Part shown: one piece after another, positions 12,471-23,552 of the stretch
Position numbering within the stretch: the first letter of the stretch is position 1
Layout of the letters: each line of letters begins with the position of its first letter
NCBI GenBank assembly: GCA_946902985.2
Contig: OX336390.1
Coordinates: 526,646,861 to 526,710,860 of the forward strand
DNA: 64,000 nt
Origin: Meconema thalassinum
Taxonomy: Eukaryota > Arthropoda > Insecta > Orthoptera > Tettigoniidae
Direction of reading: 5' to 3'
Notes under the pieces: model-generated
Told to the model about the DNA's origin: nothing
What the model saw: the letters and a program-made list of their open reading frames with translations, nothing else
Databases searched by the model: none
Program-made: the position numbers and the translations under genes

Positions 12471-12770
12471 GGGCAACAAGAGCGGGTTGTACCACTCACC
12501 ACCACACTCACTGACGACAGGACGGGTTGTTCACTTACGCCGAGCCAAGCCGCACCTAGGCAGCCAAGCACAATCTCGCCGAACCAAGCCGTACCAAGAC
12601 AGCCAAGCCTACACCAGCCGAGGACAGCCAAGCTTCATCAGTCAGGTATACTTCCCCGCTCCCTAGTTCATTTCCAATAACCCTACCAACCGCCATCACC
12701 TCGCTCTACGATATCCGAGCCATTCCACTACGAGTCATATAGGCCTAATTTGACTTCGCAGGATTAATAC
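12471..12770. repeat. imperfect GCCAAGC-type short repeats
   Basis: About 12510-12650 holds irregular repeats of GCCGAGCCAAGCCG and AGACAGCCAAGC. No gene is seen. The stretch ends at the left LTR of element A. Confidence 0.5.
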
Positions 12771-15700
12771 TGAACCCGAGGGGGTCAAGCTGACGGGTAT
12801 CGAAAGTGGATCTCAGAGACTGTGATCTCAGAATGAAGGTTCCACCAGGGAACGAACCCGAGATCTGTTGAGGGAGTTTCGTTGTAAAAACCCCTAGAGG
12901 AAAGTATATATTTAATCACTGGTGTGATATCAGTTGATACGGGCATTATTTAGTGAAATAATGCAGGGAAATGAGCGGAATACAGCATTATTGGACTACA
13001 TGGAGTAGGCTATGCTGGACTTGGAACACAGAAGTGGAGAGTTGGACAGTTTACTAATGGCCCCAGAATTGTAGGAGGAGACTCATGGAGCCATGTCAAT
13101 CTCGTTGACCTACTTAAGTCGTCTGCAAGAGGTCGGGGGGTTGAATAATGACCCTGTTTTTCCCCGTTTGAGAATGGAGTTGAGAATGGAATGGGAAGAT
13201 CCCAGTGAAAATCATTGATTACTCGTGATTGAAGCAACGCAATGACATGAGAGTTGCACACATGTGAATCTTTAGCCAGGAGGCTAATTATAAAGCCTTT
13301 AAACTGTGAAATCAAGGCATATTTAATGGAGTGCGCAAGAACACAGGACTATGGGTGTTCGTGGCATGACCTAACTATGTCACCGGGGATTTCCACTGGA
13401 AACCGCGTACCCACGCTATGGCATTGGCAATTAATATTAATTAATTGGCCGATCAATCCTTCAGTACGCAGATAGTTTTGGGACCAGCGAGGAAATAGGA
13501 ACCCTATGAGCATTGTTTTGAGACCAGAATCATCCTGGGAGAGGAGATGATACAGCGCGGGAATTCTAGGTCTACTTTTTCGTGTGAAACGAATATAAGG
13601 GTGTGGACCCAGTCAGAAGGGGTCAGTTGGAACAGACTCGAGCGCGGAACGTATGTCGCTCTGGCTCAGGAAAGGACGCTCACACAAAGACTTGAACATT
13701 TTAGTGTCAATCATTATATTCGTCGTGCAGTGTAATGCACCAAGTGATAATATAATCATGCATAGTCATGAAGTAATAATAATAAGTACTGTAATCAACG
13801 AACTTTATTATGCGAAATGCGCGTTATCGAAGTCAAGGAAGGAGGCTCGGACTTCAGCTTGGGAAGCCGTGCAGTAAAACATTTAGAAGGCTTTTATTAA
13901 GGACAGTCGTGCTGCATATGTATAGGCGGCAGTACGAGCAATTGTCAATGATCACATAGGAAGTACCGTGTGATATAACTAGCAGAACTATTGAAAGTAA
14001 TAATTTGTGTAAACACTATGTACAATGTTGAGCGCAGTGTATAATATATTGATTGGTTATACATGCCTTATTACGCCGGACTGCGCTGGGAGAAACTTTA
14101 TGAAGCATTTGGTGAAATGTCTTAAGAATACCAAATAGTAACGCTCAGGACGAAAGTAAGCATATTCATGCTAGATCAAGGAGGTTATCGAAGGATAATT
14201 GGTAGACAGTTGGTGAATCCGTAGGCAGATGATCGAGACTTTCAGTCAGGAGTTGGTAGGAGCATGGAGGATACCGTCGATACCTGCAATTCTGATATCT
14301 TGCCAGGAAATTTCAACCAATGAAGAGTGTAAAAAGTGACGTGTGTTTTGTAGAAATCATATGTGAAATATCTTTTAAATTAATGGTATAACAAGTGTTA
14401 TAAAGTGTCATGTGTTTTGGAAGCAATAGCTTCATCATAGAAATGGAAAGTGCCGTGTGGTTGGTGAAAGAAATGTATTATAAAATGTGTATATTCAATA
14501 TGGAAATGTCGCGCTAACTCTGCAAATGGCAGGCGACACTGGAAGATATGGGTGGTTGGAGCCACCAGGATAAGCCTATATGTGAGTACCCCACAAATTA
14601 TGATTATATAGAAGTTATAGCCCACTGCATGTAATGTGATTTCAGAATTATAAAAATAATGCCAGTAAGAATCAGTATTAGGAGATAGACTCTCCAGTGT
14701 TTATTGTTGTGTTGATTTTAGTAGAGTTGAGATGTTGTTATACATAAGTGAGTGGATTAATCGTTACCACTATCAATAAAATGGCAAATCAGTTATGTAA
14801 ACTTAACGTAACGAACACGGATGTTCGATTATTAAAATAGTTACGTTGTGTCAGATTATGGTAATTTATGTCAGTAAGAATAATAATAATAATAATAAAT
14901 AATAAAAGGTATAATGAATACATCAGTAAAAATGTTGTAAGCAAGAAATATTTACGCTAATTGGAATATTTATCGATCCAAAAAGTAAGATTATACAGTA
15001 AGGGATGAGAAAAGAGTTTAATATCAGAATATATTGTGTTAATGGGAATATAATTATGCAAGGAAGTGGAAGAGCTTAAGAGTGAATTGAATTTGCAGCT
15101 TGTGTAAAAGCTTATAGAGTAATTGATAGATTTCTCTTAATAATCAAAGGACGAGATCATAATATCAGGTCATGGAGCCAGGTAATCTATTCGACGTATG
15201 AAATCTCGTATAGCCGTGGGCGTACAGAGATATTTAATTATGCCGGAGTGTATTTAGTGCGTACCCTAACTCCGATGATGGATATGGAATGTTCCGGTTT
15301 CGAATCCTGTGGTAGGTGAGTGGAGAACATTGGAAACCTCTGCACCATACCTGATCGACCGAGAACTAAGTTATTGAGTGATTCGGCTCTTGTGAAGCGA
15401 ATCTTATTGACGGCAGCATGTGACTGAGCGCAGCATTTATTAAGATACCGGTTATCCAGATCGACCAATGTTTTTATGAATCTCGTGCCTTTATGTTGAA
15501 ATGGACCTATTGAGGCCAGTTATTATCATATCCTCAGGTTAGGGATAAATGTTTAAGCTCGTTCAGAACCTATTTGCATAACATTCAGTTTAAATCCATT
15601 GGGATATGTGCGTCATTGTGACCACAGTATTGTCTTTAGAATCTTACTACTGCTTGGGGAGATATAAGCCAAGAGGCAGGAGGTGAGGGACGGTTTACTG

Positions 15701-16668
15701 CTATGACCGCGCCACTCCACTCCATTGTATACGAGCAGCTCTAGGGGCTGAGTTATAAAACGAACCGTGAAGGCTAGCGTTTTGAAAGAACAGATTTGAG
15801 ACCTTGCTTGTAATGAAAGGAAGCATTGTTATATTGTGTAATGAATGTATGTGGTTTAAGAACACATTGGTAATTATAGATCACCCTGATGGTTTAAGAT
15901 TTTAGCAATCTAACGAATGGTTGGAAGTTGCATTTTTACTGTCACAGACACGAATTTACGAAGTTGGTTACTAGACGCCACAGGCTACGCTCCCAAGGGT
16001 AGCTTAATAATACCATCCGACACAGCGATAACGAGAGTTTTGAAGATGAAATCACAACGGCATGCAGTGGAACTATAAATAGAGAGAAGTGTAGGGGTAG
16101 AGTTACATAATTCTGGAGTTGCACGTAGATTTGTTGTGCAACACCTGAATAGGCTAAGGCATGTAAAGCATTTGGTGGGAAGAGAGAGACCAAACACACA
16201 CGGTACACATAATTGTCAAAGTAAGATGAGGTTTAAGAAACATGTAATTTTGTGAAATTAAAGAAGTCACACTAGATGACAGAAGAGTAAAAGTACAGTT
16301 TTGTTTATGAAAGTTGTATGTGCATCAGCGCACTAGAGTGAATTGTGAAGTCGATATAAGGGTAAAGGTTTGAGTAATTATATGAGTTTATTATGATAAT
16401 ATTATGTTAATATTAGTGGATTGTGGAAGTAATTTTGTTTGATTTTGTTTATGTTTGTTGGGATTGTTTTTATATGTTTGAAGCCATGATTTTAGTACTG
16501 AATTAAAGTCTTAGAATGGAGTTGTGCCTTATCATTGTAGAGTTGATACCTTTTAGTCTCAGATCCAAAATATGCAACTGCTCAATGGGGGGAACGGTAC
16601 ACGCCTGAGACCTGACGCTAGCTGGAGGCGGAAGCATATTTTCCATGGAGATTACTCACATGGGTACA
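12771..16668 (+). repeat. 5' LTR of element A (3898 bp)
   Basis: Matches 23553-27450 almost base for base. Starts TG and ends CA. It contains short frames on both strands that also recur in the other LTR, but these are explained by the duplication and show no protein motif. An (AAT)n run lies near 14880. The length is several times that of typical insect gypsy LTRs. Confidence 0.9.
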
Positions 16669-17489
16669 TGGAAATTGATGTCCTGTACAGTGATTTGAGC
16701 TATAGGTACAACAAAAGTCGGTCTAGATTTAGTGCACACAACTCTAATAAAGTAACAATTAACATGAATTAGGGGATGACCGCGCCTAACCTTTGCTAAG
16801 CTCCGATACAAACAATATAAATTTTGATAAAAACCTTAATTACCATGATCCAGGTAACATGGGGCGGTATTATTCTATCGTGGAATCGCCTCATTAAAGC
16901 AATATGTGTATCTTGGCATTGCAAGACCTGACCTTCATTTTATTTAGCACAAGCTCTTATTTAATGATCATGGCATGGTTAATTTCATTTATCATGGCGC
17001 TGGTATGTGGGCCAGTTTTAAATACAGGTCACCATAGGCGCAGAGGTGTATTACATTATCATGGCGCCCAAAGTGGGGAATTCGACAGTACAACCGAGTC
17101 CTTGGATGGTTGATGCGATGTCTTAACGAGGACACTCTCCTATTAAATTATCATTGCGCCCAGGTTTGTGGAGCTTATAGGATTTAGGGAAACCCCAAAG
17201 ATTTTTATGGTATTTCATGTGGAAAACCATAATAATTATTATTTTGCCTCAAACTGTGTTTGAGTGAATTTTGAGTTCAGTAGGCTTTTGATGTAACGCA
17301 GAATCTCTCTATTGAGAAGAGAACTACCCAAGGGTATGAGCGCTACACCCCCAATCCACAATTTATATTAAATTCATAGGTTTAGTACAATCTTACAATA
17401 TGTGTACAATGTTTTGTGTCTCTCTTCAAAACGTATCCACACATGTTTCCAGGAAGACTGCCTGCATCTCAAAGTGTATTATTGTGAGA
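16669..17489 (+). other. untranslated leader of element A with repeated primer-site-like motifs
   Basis: This stretch lies between the LTR end and the preferred gag ATG and is not repeated in the 3' LTR. The first bases after the LTR (TGGAAATTGATGTCC) do not look like a normal tRNA primer site. Further down, diverged copies of ATTATCATGGCGCCCA recur at about 16976, 16991, 17058 and 17147. Confidence 0.6.
17062..17080 (+). promoter_or_regulatory. tRNA-Lys-type primer-binding site (element A)
   Basis: TGGCGCCCAAAGTGGGGA matches the complement of an insect tRNA-Lys 3' end at about 16 of 18 positions. It lies 393 bp downstream of the end of LTR homology, which is unusual. Either the true LTR is longer and the 3' copy is cut short, or the primer site is displaced. 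Confidence 0.5.
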
Positions 17490-19819
17490 ATGTCTAGTAC
17501 AGAGGAGATCGTGCAGTTGATTGCAGGGTTGAGACAGCATTTTGATGCTGTGAATGAACAGAATAAGCTGGAAGCCAAGGCTTTCCAGGATGGAATAAAC
17601 ACTCGGTTAGATGATAACCAGGTTGAATTGAGTAATCGGTTAGATGCCAATCAGCTGCCAATTAACGCAAATCAGGTTGCAATGAATGCCAATCAGGTTG
17701 AAATAAACAACCGATTGGATGCAAATAAGGTTGAATTAAAGAATAAGCTAGGTCAAATTCAGGAAACGATTAAGACCGAAGTAACAGAAACTGTTGTAAG
17801 CATTATATCAGAAATGCAGGTTAAGACAGATAAACGTTTCGAGGCTATAGAAGCCAAGCTTGAAAGTAATTTACAGGCGTGTAAGCATGCGCAGGATGAA
17901 ACCAACACTAGGTTAGATGCGCTGTCTAATGACATTAAGGATATTCAAATCCAAAATGAGGCGAATCTCGAACGCCAAGCGAAACAGTTTTCAGAATTTA
18001 CGAGAACGGTAGATCAGAGGTTAGAAGAGAACGACAAAAAATGGGACGAGAAATTGAAAAGCTATGCTAGAGCAATTAACGGTGATCTAAAGAAACAGGA
18101 TCAGAACATATTAGAACAATGTCAGGAAATAGGCGAGATTAAGGCTATCGCTAATGAAAGTAAAGAGCTGGTAGGCAACATGAAAGGTCAGATGAGCAAA
18201 GTTCATCAAGAATTGAACAAAATTCACAGTGACATTATTATCGTTAATAAGAGGCAAGAGGAGAACAGAGGAGAAATTGTTAAGGTCCGGAATGAAATGT
18301 CAAAAGTCAATGGACACATTCAAGAGGAAATTAAAGGGCTGAGAGAAGAACTCGAATTGAGAGAAGGCCAGAAGACAAAGGAAAGCGACAAGACCCTTGC
18401 TCAAATAAAGGAAGATGTAGAGGATGAAATCTCCCATATCAAACAAAGCCTGAAAGAAGACAAGCAGAAGATATTTCAAGTGGCCGATGAGAATAGAGAT
18501 AGGCTTACCAGAATCGAAAAGGAGGTAATTACTCGACTGGAAAGAGCAGAGATGCGCCACAATCAAATGGATACTAGGATAATCGCACAGGAGGAAACCC
18601 TAACGAAAGGTCCTAAGTCAAGTGAAGGCAGCATGGAAGATATGAGGAAAAGTAGGTGGGCAGACTTAGAAACCCAGCCTATAATAAGAAATGCTACAGG
18701 CCCAGGCGAAAGTACTTATATGACGCCAGGTGCACCAGTTGCAGCCTCTACGCCGCATGAAAATGCTATGCATACCCAGGTGATAAACGTAATCAGGGCA
18801 AGCGAAGAGAAACCAAGGAAATTCTCAGGTAGCCACTGTAATATGACACCGAAGTATTGGCTGAAGGAAGCGTCTGAATATTTGAATGATGCGCGGATAC
18901 CACAGGAGCGCAGGCTACGAGCCATTGAGAAACTAACAGAGGGAGAATGTGCGTTATGGTTTCGCAGTTTCCGGTATACTTTCGATACTGTTGAGGAGTT
19001 TCGGGAGGCCTTTTTGAAGCGGTACTGGGATCCCATGACCCAACAGAATTTGCGATTGGATTTGTATTCAAAAAGATACAGCACCAACAATCCAACGAAG
19101 TACGCAGAATTCTTCATCTCACAAATGTGTCGGTTCAAAGAACTGGACCAAAAACCTAGCGAGCTGGAGCTATGTATTGCTATTGCCAAGCAGCTTCCGT
19201 ATGAAATCCAAAGACTGATAATCTCGGCAAATGCAAAAACGCTATGGAAATGGAGGCAGTTCTCAGGTAACTAGACCTCACAACATCAAATACTATGCGT
19301 CAGAATCGAACCGTGGAACAGGTACACGTGACCAACACGCAGACTGACCAGCATCAAGCTCTGAAGAACAACAAAGCTACTAGCACTGAAACGTTAGATT
19401 CCAACGGACGTCAATGGGAACAGGAACCCAGAAGATGGCAGCCGAAGTACAAAGAGAATGCTGGTAGAGGAGGAAGAGGCCGAAATTCGTGGAATAAGCA
19501 GAATACCAGGGGTAGACCGTACCAAAACAATGGAGGTAACAATGGCCAAGAAGGCAACAATAGGAATTGGAGACCCCAGGAAAGAAGAAGTAACTTCGAT
19601 GACGAGGTAGAGGAACGATATCACGCTTCATTGCGATACCTCGAGGAAAGGGGAGATGAGCCCCAGAAGCAACAAGTCCGCTGGCAAGAAGTTATGCAGA
19701 ACAGGACGTCGCCAGACAGATATGGGGACGGAGCTAAGAGTTTGGAGTTACAGCGCAGCGAACAAGAGAGAAGAAATTCTAAGGGGACGTGCGCTATAGA
19801 AAAAAAACTCCAAAATTAG
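17490..19819 (+). pseudogene. Gag polyprotein of element A
   Basis: The structural protein of the retrotransposon particle. The open frame begins at 17400, but the ATG at 17490 (MSSTEEIVQLIAGLR) starts the Gag-like sequence. Residues 1 to about 375 form a long coiled coil rich in Glu, Lys, Gln and Asn, with repeats such as RLDANQ and ANQVE. A capsid-like retrotransposon Gag domain follows (about residues 433-594; PRKFSGSHCNMTPKYWLKEA, FREAFLKRYWDP). The frame is lost near 19235 in an A-rich run and continues in another frame, with a nonsense codon near 19263, into an Arg/Gly/Asn/Gln-rich tail (GRGGRGRNSWNKQN). There is no CCHC zinc knuckle; the RGG-rich tail may replace it for RNA binding. 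Element B shares the capsid and tail layout. Confidence 0.8.
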
Positions 19820-20350
19820 AAGAGTTAGAAAATGATGGATGGAAGTCGGTCAACATCATCAATTGGATAGCCAAACCAGAAGAGTTAATCGAGGATACAG
19901 GAGGATCGCAGGTCATGGTCATGGCCCATTATATTAGTAAGAGTGGCAGGGTTGAAATTAAGAAGTCTGTTAGACACGGGGTCAAAAGTGTGCCTTATGA
20001 CACAAGCTTTATATAATGAAATAGCCCAGAGAGAGAATGTTTTGAAAATACCGATCTCTAGTGTCAAAATAAAAGGTGTAATTCCAGACAGAACGATGAT
20101 ATGTAAATATCAGGTATTCCTAGATTTACAGATAGGAGGCTCTATTTTTTCACAGAGTTTTCTACTAGTAAAATAACTACCTTTTATCCTACTTATTGGG
20201 GCAGAATTTATAAGGGAATACAGAGTGATAATTGACCTATCACAGGACAGGATTATGTTCCGTGTGAATGAGGAAGCAGAGGGCTTAGAGGTCTCACTCA
20301 ATCAGAATGAACCAGAGACAGATGAACATGTATGACATACATACAGAGAC
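19789..20350 (+). pseudogene. retropepsin (protease) region of element A
   Basis: Aspartic protease that would cleave Gag-Pol. The active site is SLLDTGSK at about 19962-19985, in the same frame as RT. The upstream part (LENDGWKSVNIINWIAKPEE) is in a different frame, so there is a frameshift near 19930. The frame then reads IPISSVKIKGVIPDRT and, after a stop at 20174, IGAEFIREYRVIIDL. A second stop lies at about 20336, before RT. Alignment with element B shows that these stops replace coding positions. The gag frame overlaps the upstream protease frame by about 30 bases in the -1 relation, with an A-run at 19800-19807. Confidence 0.75.
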
Positions 20351-21469
20351 GTGCCTGAGGAAGAAGTGTTAGCTATTGAGCAGTTAGAAGAAGAACTGAG
20401 AACACTAGCCACAGACATGGAGAAAGATCTGGAACCCGAACTGGAAGAACATATTTCGGAAAAACTTGAAGAAGCAAAAATTGGGCCAAAAGAGAAGGAA
20501 AATTTAAAGAAATTATTACTGGAACAGAAGGAAGTCTTTGACTCGAGACCCGGTCGTATAATGAACTTCACTTATGCTTTCCAAGTCAGTGATTGGACAC
20601 CATTTAGGCAGAAACCCTACCCTATAGCCGAAAAGCACTATGCTAAGGTGAAAGAGGCAATTCAGGAGATGTTGGAGGCGGGTGTTATTGAGAAAGCACC
20701 TACGCCTTATGCGAGTCCATTGGTAATCGTACCTAAGACAGACGGGACTGTCAGAATATGCCTGGACCTGAGACATTTAAATATGAAGGTAATTACGGAG
20801 TTCGACCAAGTGCCACCTATTAAAGAAATCCTCAGGAAGTTCAAAGGGAAGACCATATTCACAAATTTAGATATCACTTCCAGTTTCTACCATCTTGAAT
20901 TAGAGAAGAAAACTAGTCTGTTGACAGGACTTATGTTTGATCAACATACATACACGTTTTTAAGGCTACCTTTTGGTTTGAAAACAGCTGGTTCAGCCCT
21001 GATAAGAGCGTTAGATCGCAATCTATCCGATGATGTTAAGGAGAGTACCATCAGATATGTTGACGACATTCTACTCACATCAGAATCTCTGGAGGAGCAC
21101 ATGAGAGACCTGAAGAAGTTGCTAGATAACCTTCGAGAAGCTAATTTTAAGGTTAATATCAAGAAATCGCACTTCTGTCAGAGGGAAGTTAAATTCCTAG
21201 GGCATGTTATTGATGAGACTGGAGTTAAGCCAAATCCAGAGAAATTAGAGGTAATTCGAAATTTCCCTCGACCCACGAAAGTTAAGCACGCCCGACAGTA
21301 TTTGGGAGTAATTGGATTCTTTTCGAACCACTGCCCAAACTATACTACGACTGTAGCACCCCTGCAGGATCTATTGAAGAAAGGCGGCAGATGGAATTGG
21401 ACGGAGCAATGTCAGGAAGCATTCGTGAGGTCAAAACAAATGCTTTTGGAATACGTGAAGCTGGGATAA
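20351..21469 (+). pseudogene. reverse transcriptase of element A
   Basis: Copies the element RNA into DNA. The 372-codon frame holds all core RT motifs in order: QKPYPIAEKHYAKVKEAIQE, then GVIEKAPTPYASPLVIVPK, TVRICLDLRHLN, FTNLDITSSFYHLEL (first catalytic Asp), FLRLPFGLKTAGSALIRALD and IRYVDDILL (YVDD at about 21057-21068). The thumb is SHFCQREVKFLGHVIDE with VKPNPEKLE. The frame ends at a TAA (21467-21469) in a position that is Tyr in element B, so the stop splits RT from RNase H. The RT domain itself is complete. Confidence 0.9.
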
Positions 21470-23470
21470 CCTGATTATACCCAGAAATTCATCATACAGA
21501 CGGATGCATCACTTGTGGGGATAGGAGCGATGCTGTTCCAAGAAAATGTTGACAAGCCCGAAAAGAAAGTTTTTATTGCCTTTATAAGTAGGAGGTTGAA
21601 AGCCCATGAGAAAAATTACACGATTACAGAGATTGAGTTACTTGCAATTTTGTACGCGTTGCAATACTGGCGTAAACTCGTGTATGGCTTTCAAATAGTC
21701 CTCAAAACAGACCATAAAGCTTTAACATTTTTGTTAAAGACGGACTTGTCTATCCAGAGGTTAACAAGATGGTCCCTGTATATTCAACAGTTCAGTGTGG
21801 AAATAGAATACTGTCCAGGGAAAGAGAATGTAATACCAGACATATTAAGCCGATATCCAAGAGAAGAGGAAACTCTAGCTGTCCAGATTGAGAATCGAGA
21901 TCAGAAGACATTGGATGACTTGAGGAATCTTACCAACCTACAACGCGAAGACCCGTGGTTGAAGATGATGATCGATTACTTCGAGGGACGCTTAGCAAGG
22001 GGAACTGCAATATACAGAGAGGCAGAGGCATTGACAACAGATTATGTATGGTACAATCAGATGCTACACAAGTGGGATGATGTAGATCATAAACATCAAA
22101 GGATTGTTATTCCTGCATCCTTGCAGAGGAGATTGGTATGGCTAGCACACCGAGCGTTTGGACATCCCGAGATAGACAAAATCACTGCTCTATTGAAAGA
22201 AGCATTCACTTGGCCAAAGTTGAGAGAAACGGTGAGAAATGCTATTAGAACTTGCGATTTGTGCCAAAGGGTAAAGCCAAATCCCTTTTTAATGAGGCAA
22301 CGACCTATTCCGTTGTTACCAGAGAAGCCAAGGCAGCTAATGAGTGTAGACAATTTTGGACCACTGCCTAGAGCATGTAGAGGCAATAGACATATTTTTG
22401 CAGCCATGGACGTATTCTCAAAGATGGTAGTATTATGCCCCATACAGAAAACCAGCTCAAAGCAGGTATTGAAACGCCTGAAAGAGAGAGTTATTCCGAT
22501 TCTTGGGAAACCGGATAACCTACTCTCAGACCATGGAAGCTGCTTCACAAGCGCAGAATTTCGTCGGGAACTGGAAAATCTAGGAATTAGGCAGATTTTA
22601 TCTACCATTCGCCATCCTGAGGCAAGCCCAGTTGAGAGAGTAATGAGAGAGATCCAGAAGTACATGAAGATCTACTGCTCTGAAGAGAATTGGAGATGGA
22701 TTGAGTTCCTGGAAGTAATAGAATACTGCATAAATAATACTGTGCATGAGGCGACAGGTCAGGTGCCCGTGACTCTACATTTGGATCAGAGACCGGAGAG
22801 ACCGTGGACTGGTGTTATTCCATTACCGGTAGACGCACAGCCAGGACGAGAATTAAGGATACAACGAACCTTCGATTATCTCCAAGCACAGGCAGAGAGA
22901 CGCCAGAAAAGAAATCGTGCGAAGCGATATCACCGACCGCTTCTCATTGGGGAAAAAGTGTTAGTGCGGAAGCCCGCCAGTTCAGATCCAGAAGCACGGA
23001 AGAATAAGAAGTTCATTTTCGGTTATCACTGCCCGTTCGAGGTGATCAGAGACCTACAGAACAATGCATACAGAATAAGGCATTTAGAAACAGGAAACGA
23101 GGTCGTTATGAATGCAGCCAATTTAAAAATTTACTATTCGCCAGAAGAATTTGATGAACAAGAAGAAGTATTAGCAGCGCACACCCAACTAGACGTGGAC
23201 GGCAAAGTCAGCCAGGCAGTCAGACCTGAAAGTTCGCGTAGCGAGACGGAACGGGAAACAAGCAGTTTACCCAGTGAAAGGAACGGACGGACAGAATGCC
23301 GTTGCCTGCAAGAACTTTACAAAGAAATTGTCGAAGCCGCTAGGGAGACCGAAGCAATAAATGAAACCCTCCGTCAAGAGAATGCACAGCTTAGAGCTGA
23401 GCGCAGAGTGGAAGGGGGGAACCAGACAAACCTACTCGCAGCCAGACGAGCTGAAGGACCCCTGATGTAA
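21470..23470 (+). pseudogene. RNase H and integrase of element A
   Basis: Same frame as RT after the TAA. RNase H (from about 21485): IQTDASLVGIGAML, then TEIELLAILYALQYW and LKTDHKALTFLL supply the acidic residues. Integrase (from about 22100): zinc-binding HRAFGH...CDLCQRVKPN; core Asp in LMSVDNFGPLP, Asp in LLSDHGSCFTSAEF and Glu in PVERVMREIQ give the D,D-35-E triad. The C-terminal module (FGYHCPFEVIRDLQNNAYR) resembles the GPY/F fold. A Glu/Arg-rich, coiled-coil-like tail of about 100 residues ends at TAA 23470. This 651-codon segment is intact; the wider pol is broken upstream. Confidence 0.9.
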
Positions 23471-23540
23471 ACACAGACAGTTGTAGACAGTCAGCTGGTT
23501 ACTTACAGAAGGTCACTTGCAATTGACTTCTATAAGTTTG

Positions 23541-23552
23541 GCAAGGGGAATA
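23541..23552 (+). promoter_or_regulatory. polypurine tract of element A
   Basis: GCAAGGGGAA lies directly before the 3' LTR start at 23553. It would prime plus-strand DNA synthesis. Position and composition fit. Confidence 0.65.

Noticed and set aside
13010..16208. Open frames repeated in both LTRs of element A (for example at 13010-13315 and 23792-24097)
   Set aside because: Identity between copies is fully explained by LTR duplication; no protein motif, and frames occur on both strands.
18300..19189. Minus-strand frames under gag of element A (157 and 100 codons)
   Set aside because: Shadows of the coding strand; no motif.
19800..19808. Conserved -1 ribosomal slip site at the gag-pol overlap
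   Set aside because: A poly-A run fits in element A, but in element B the protease is in the +1 frame, so conservation is not supported.
22096..22665. 189-codon minus frame under integrase
   Set aside because: Antisense shadow of a conserved integrase.
23471..23552. env-like gene after pol in element A
   Set aside because: Only about 80 bp separate the pol stop from the 3' LTR.
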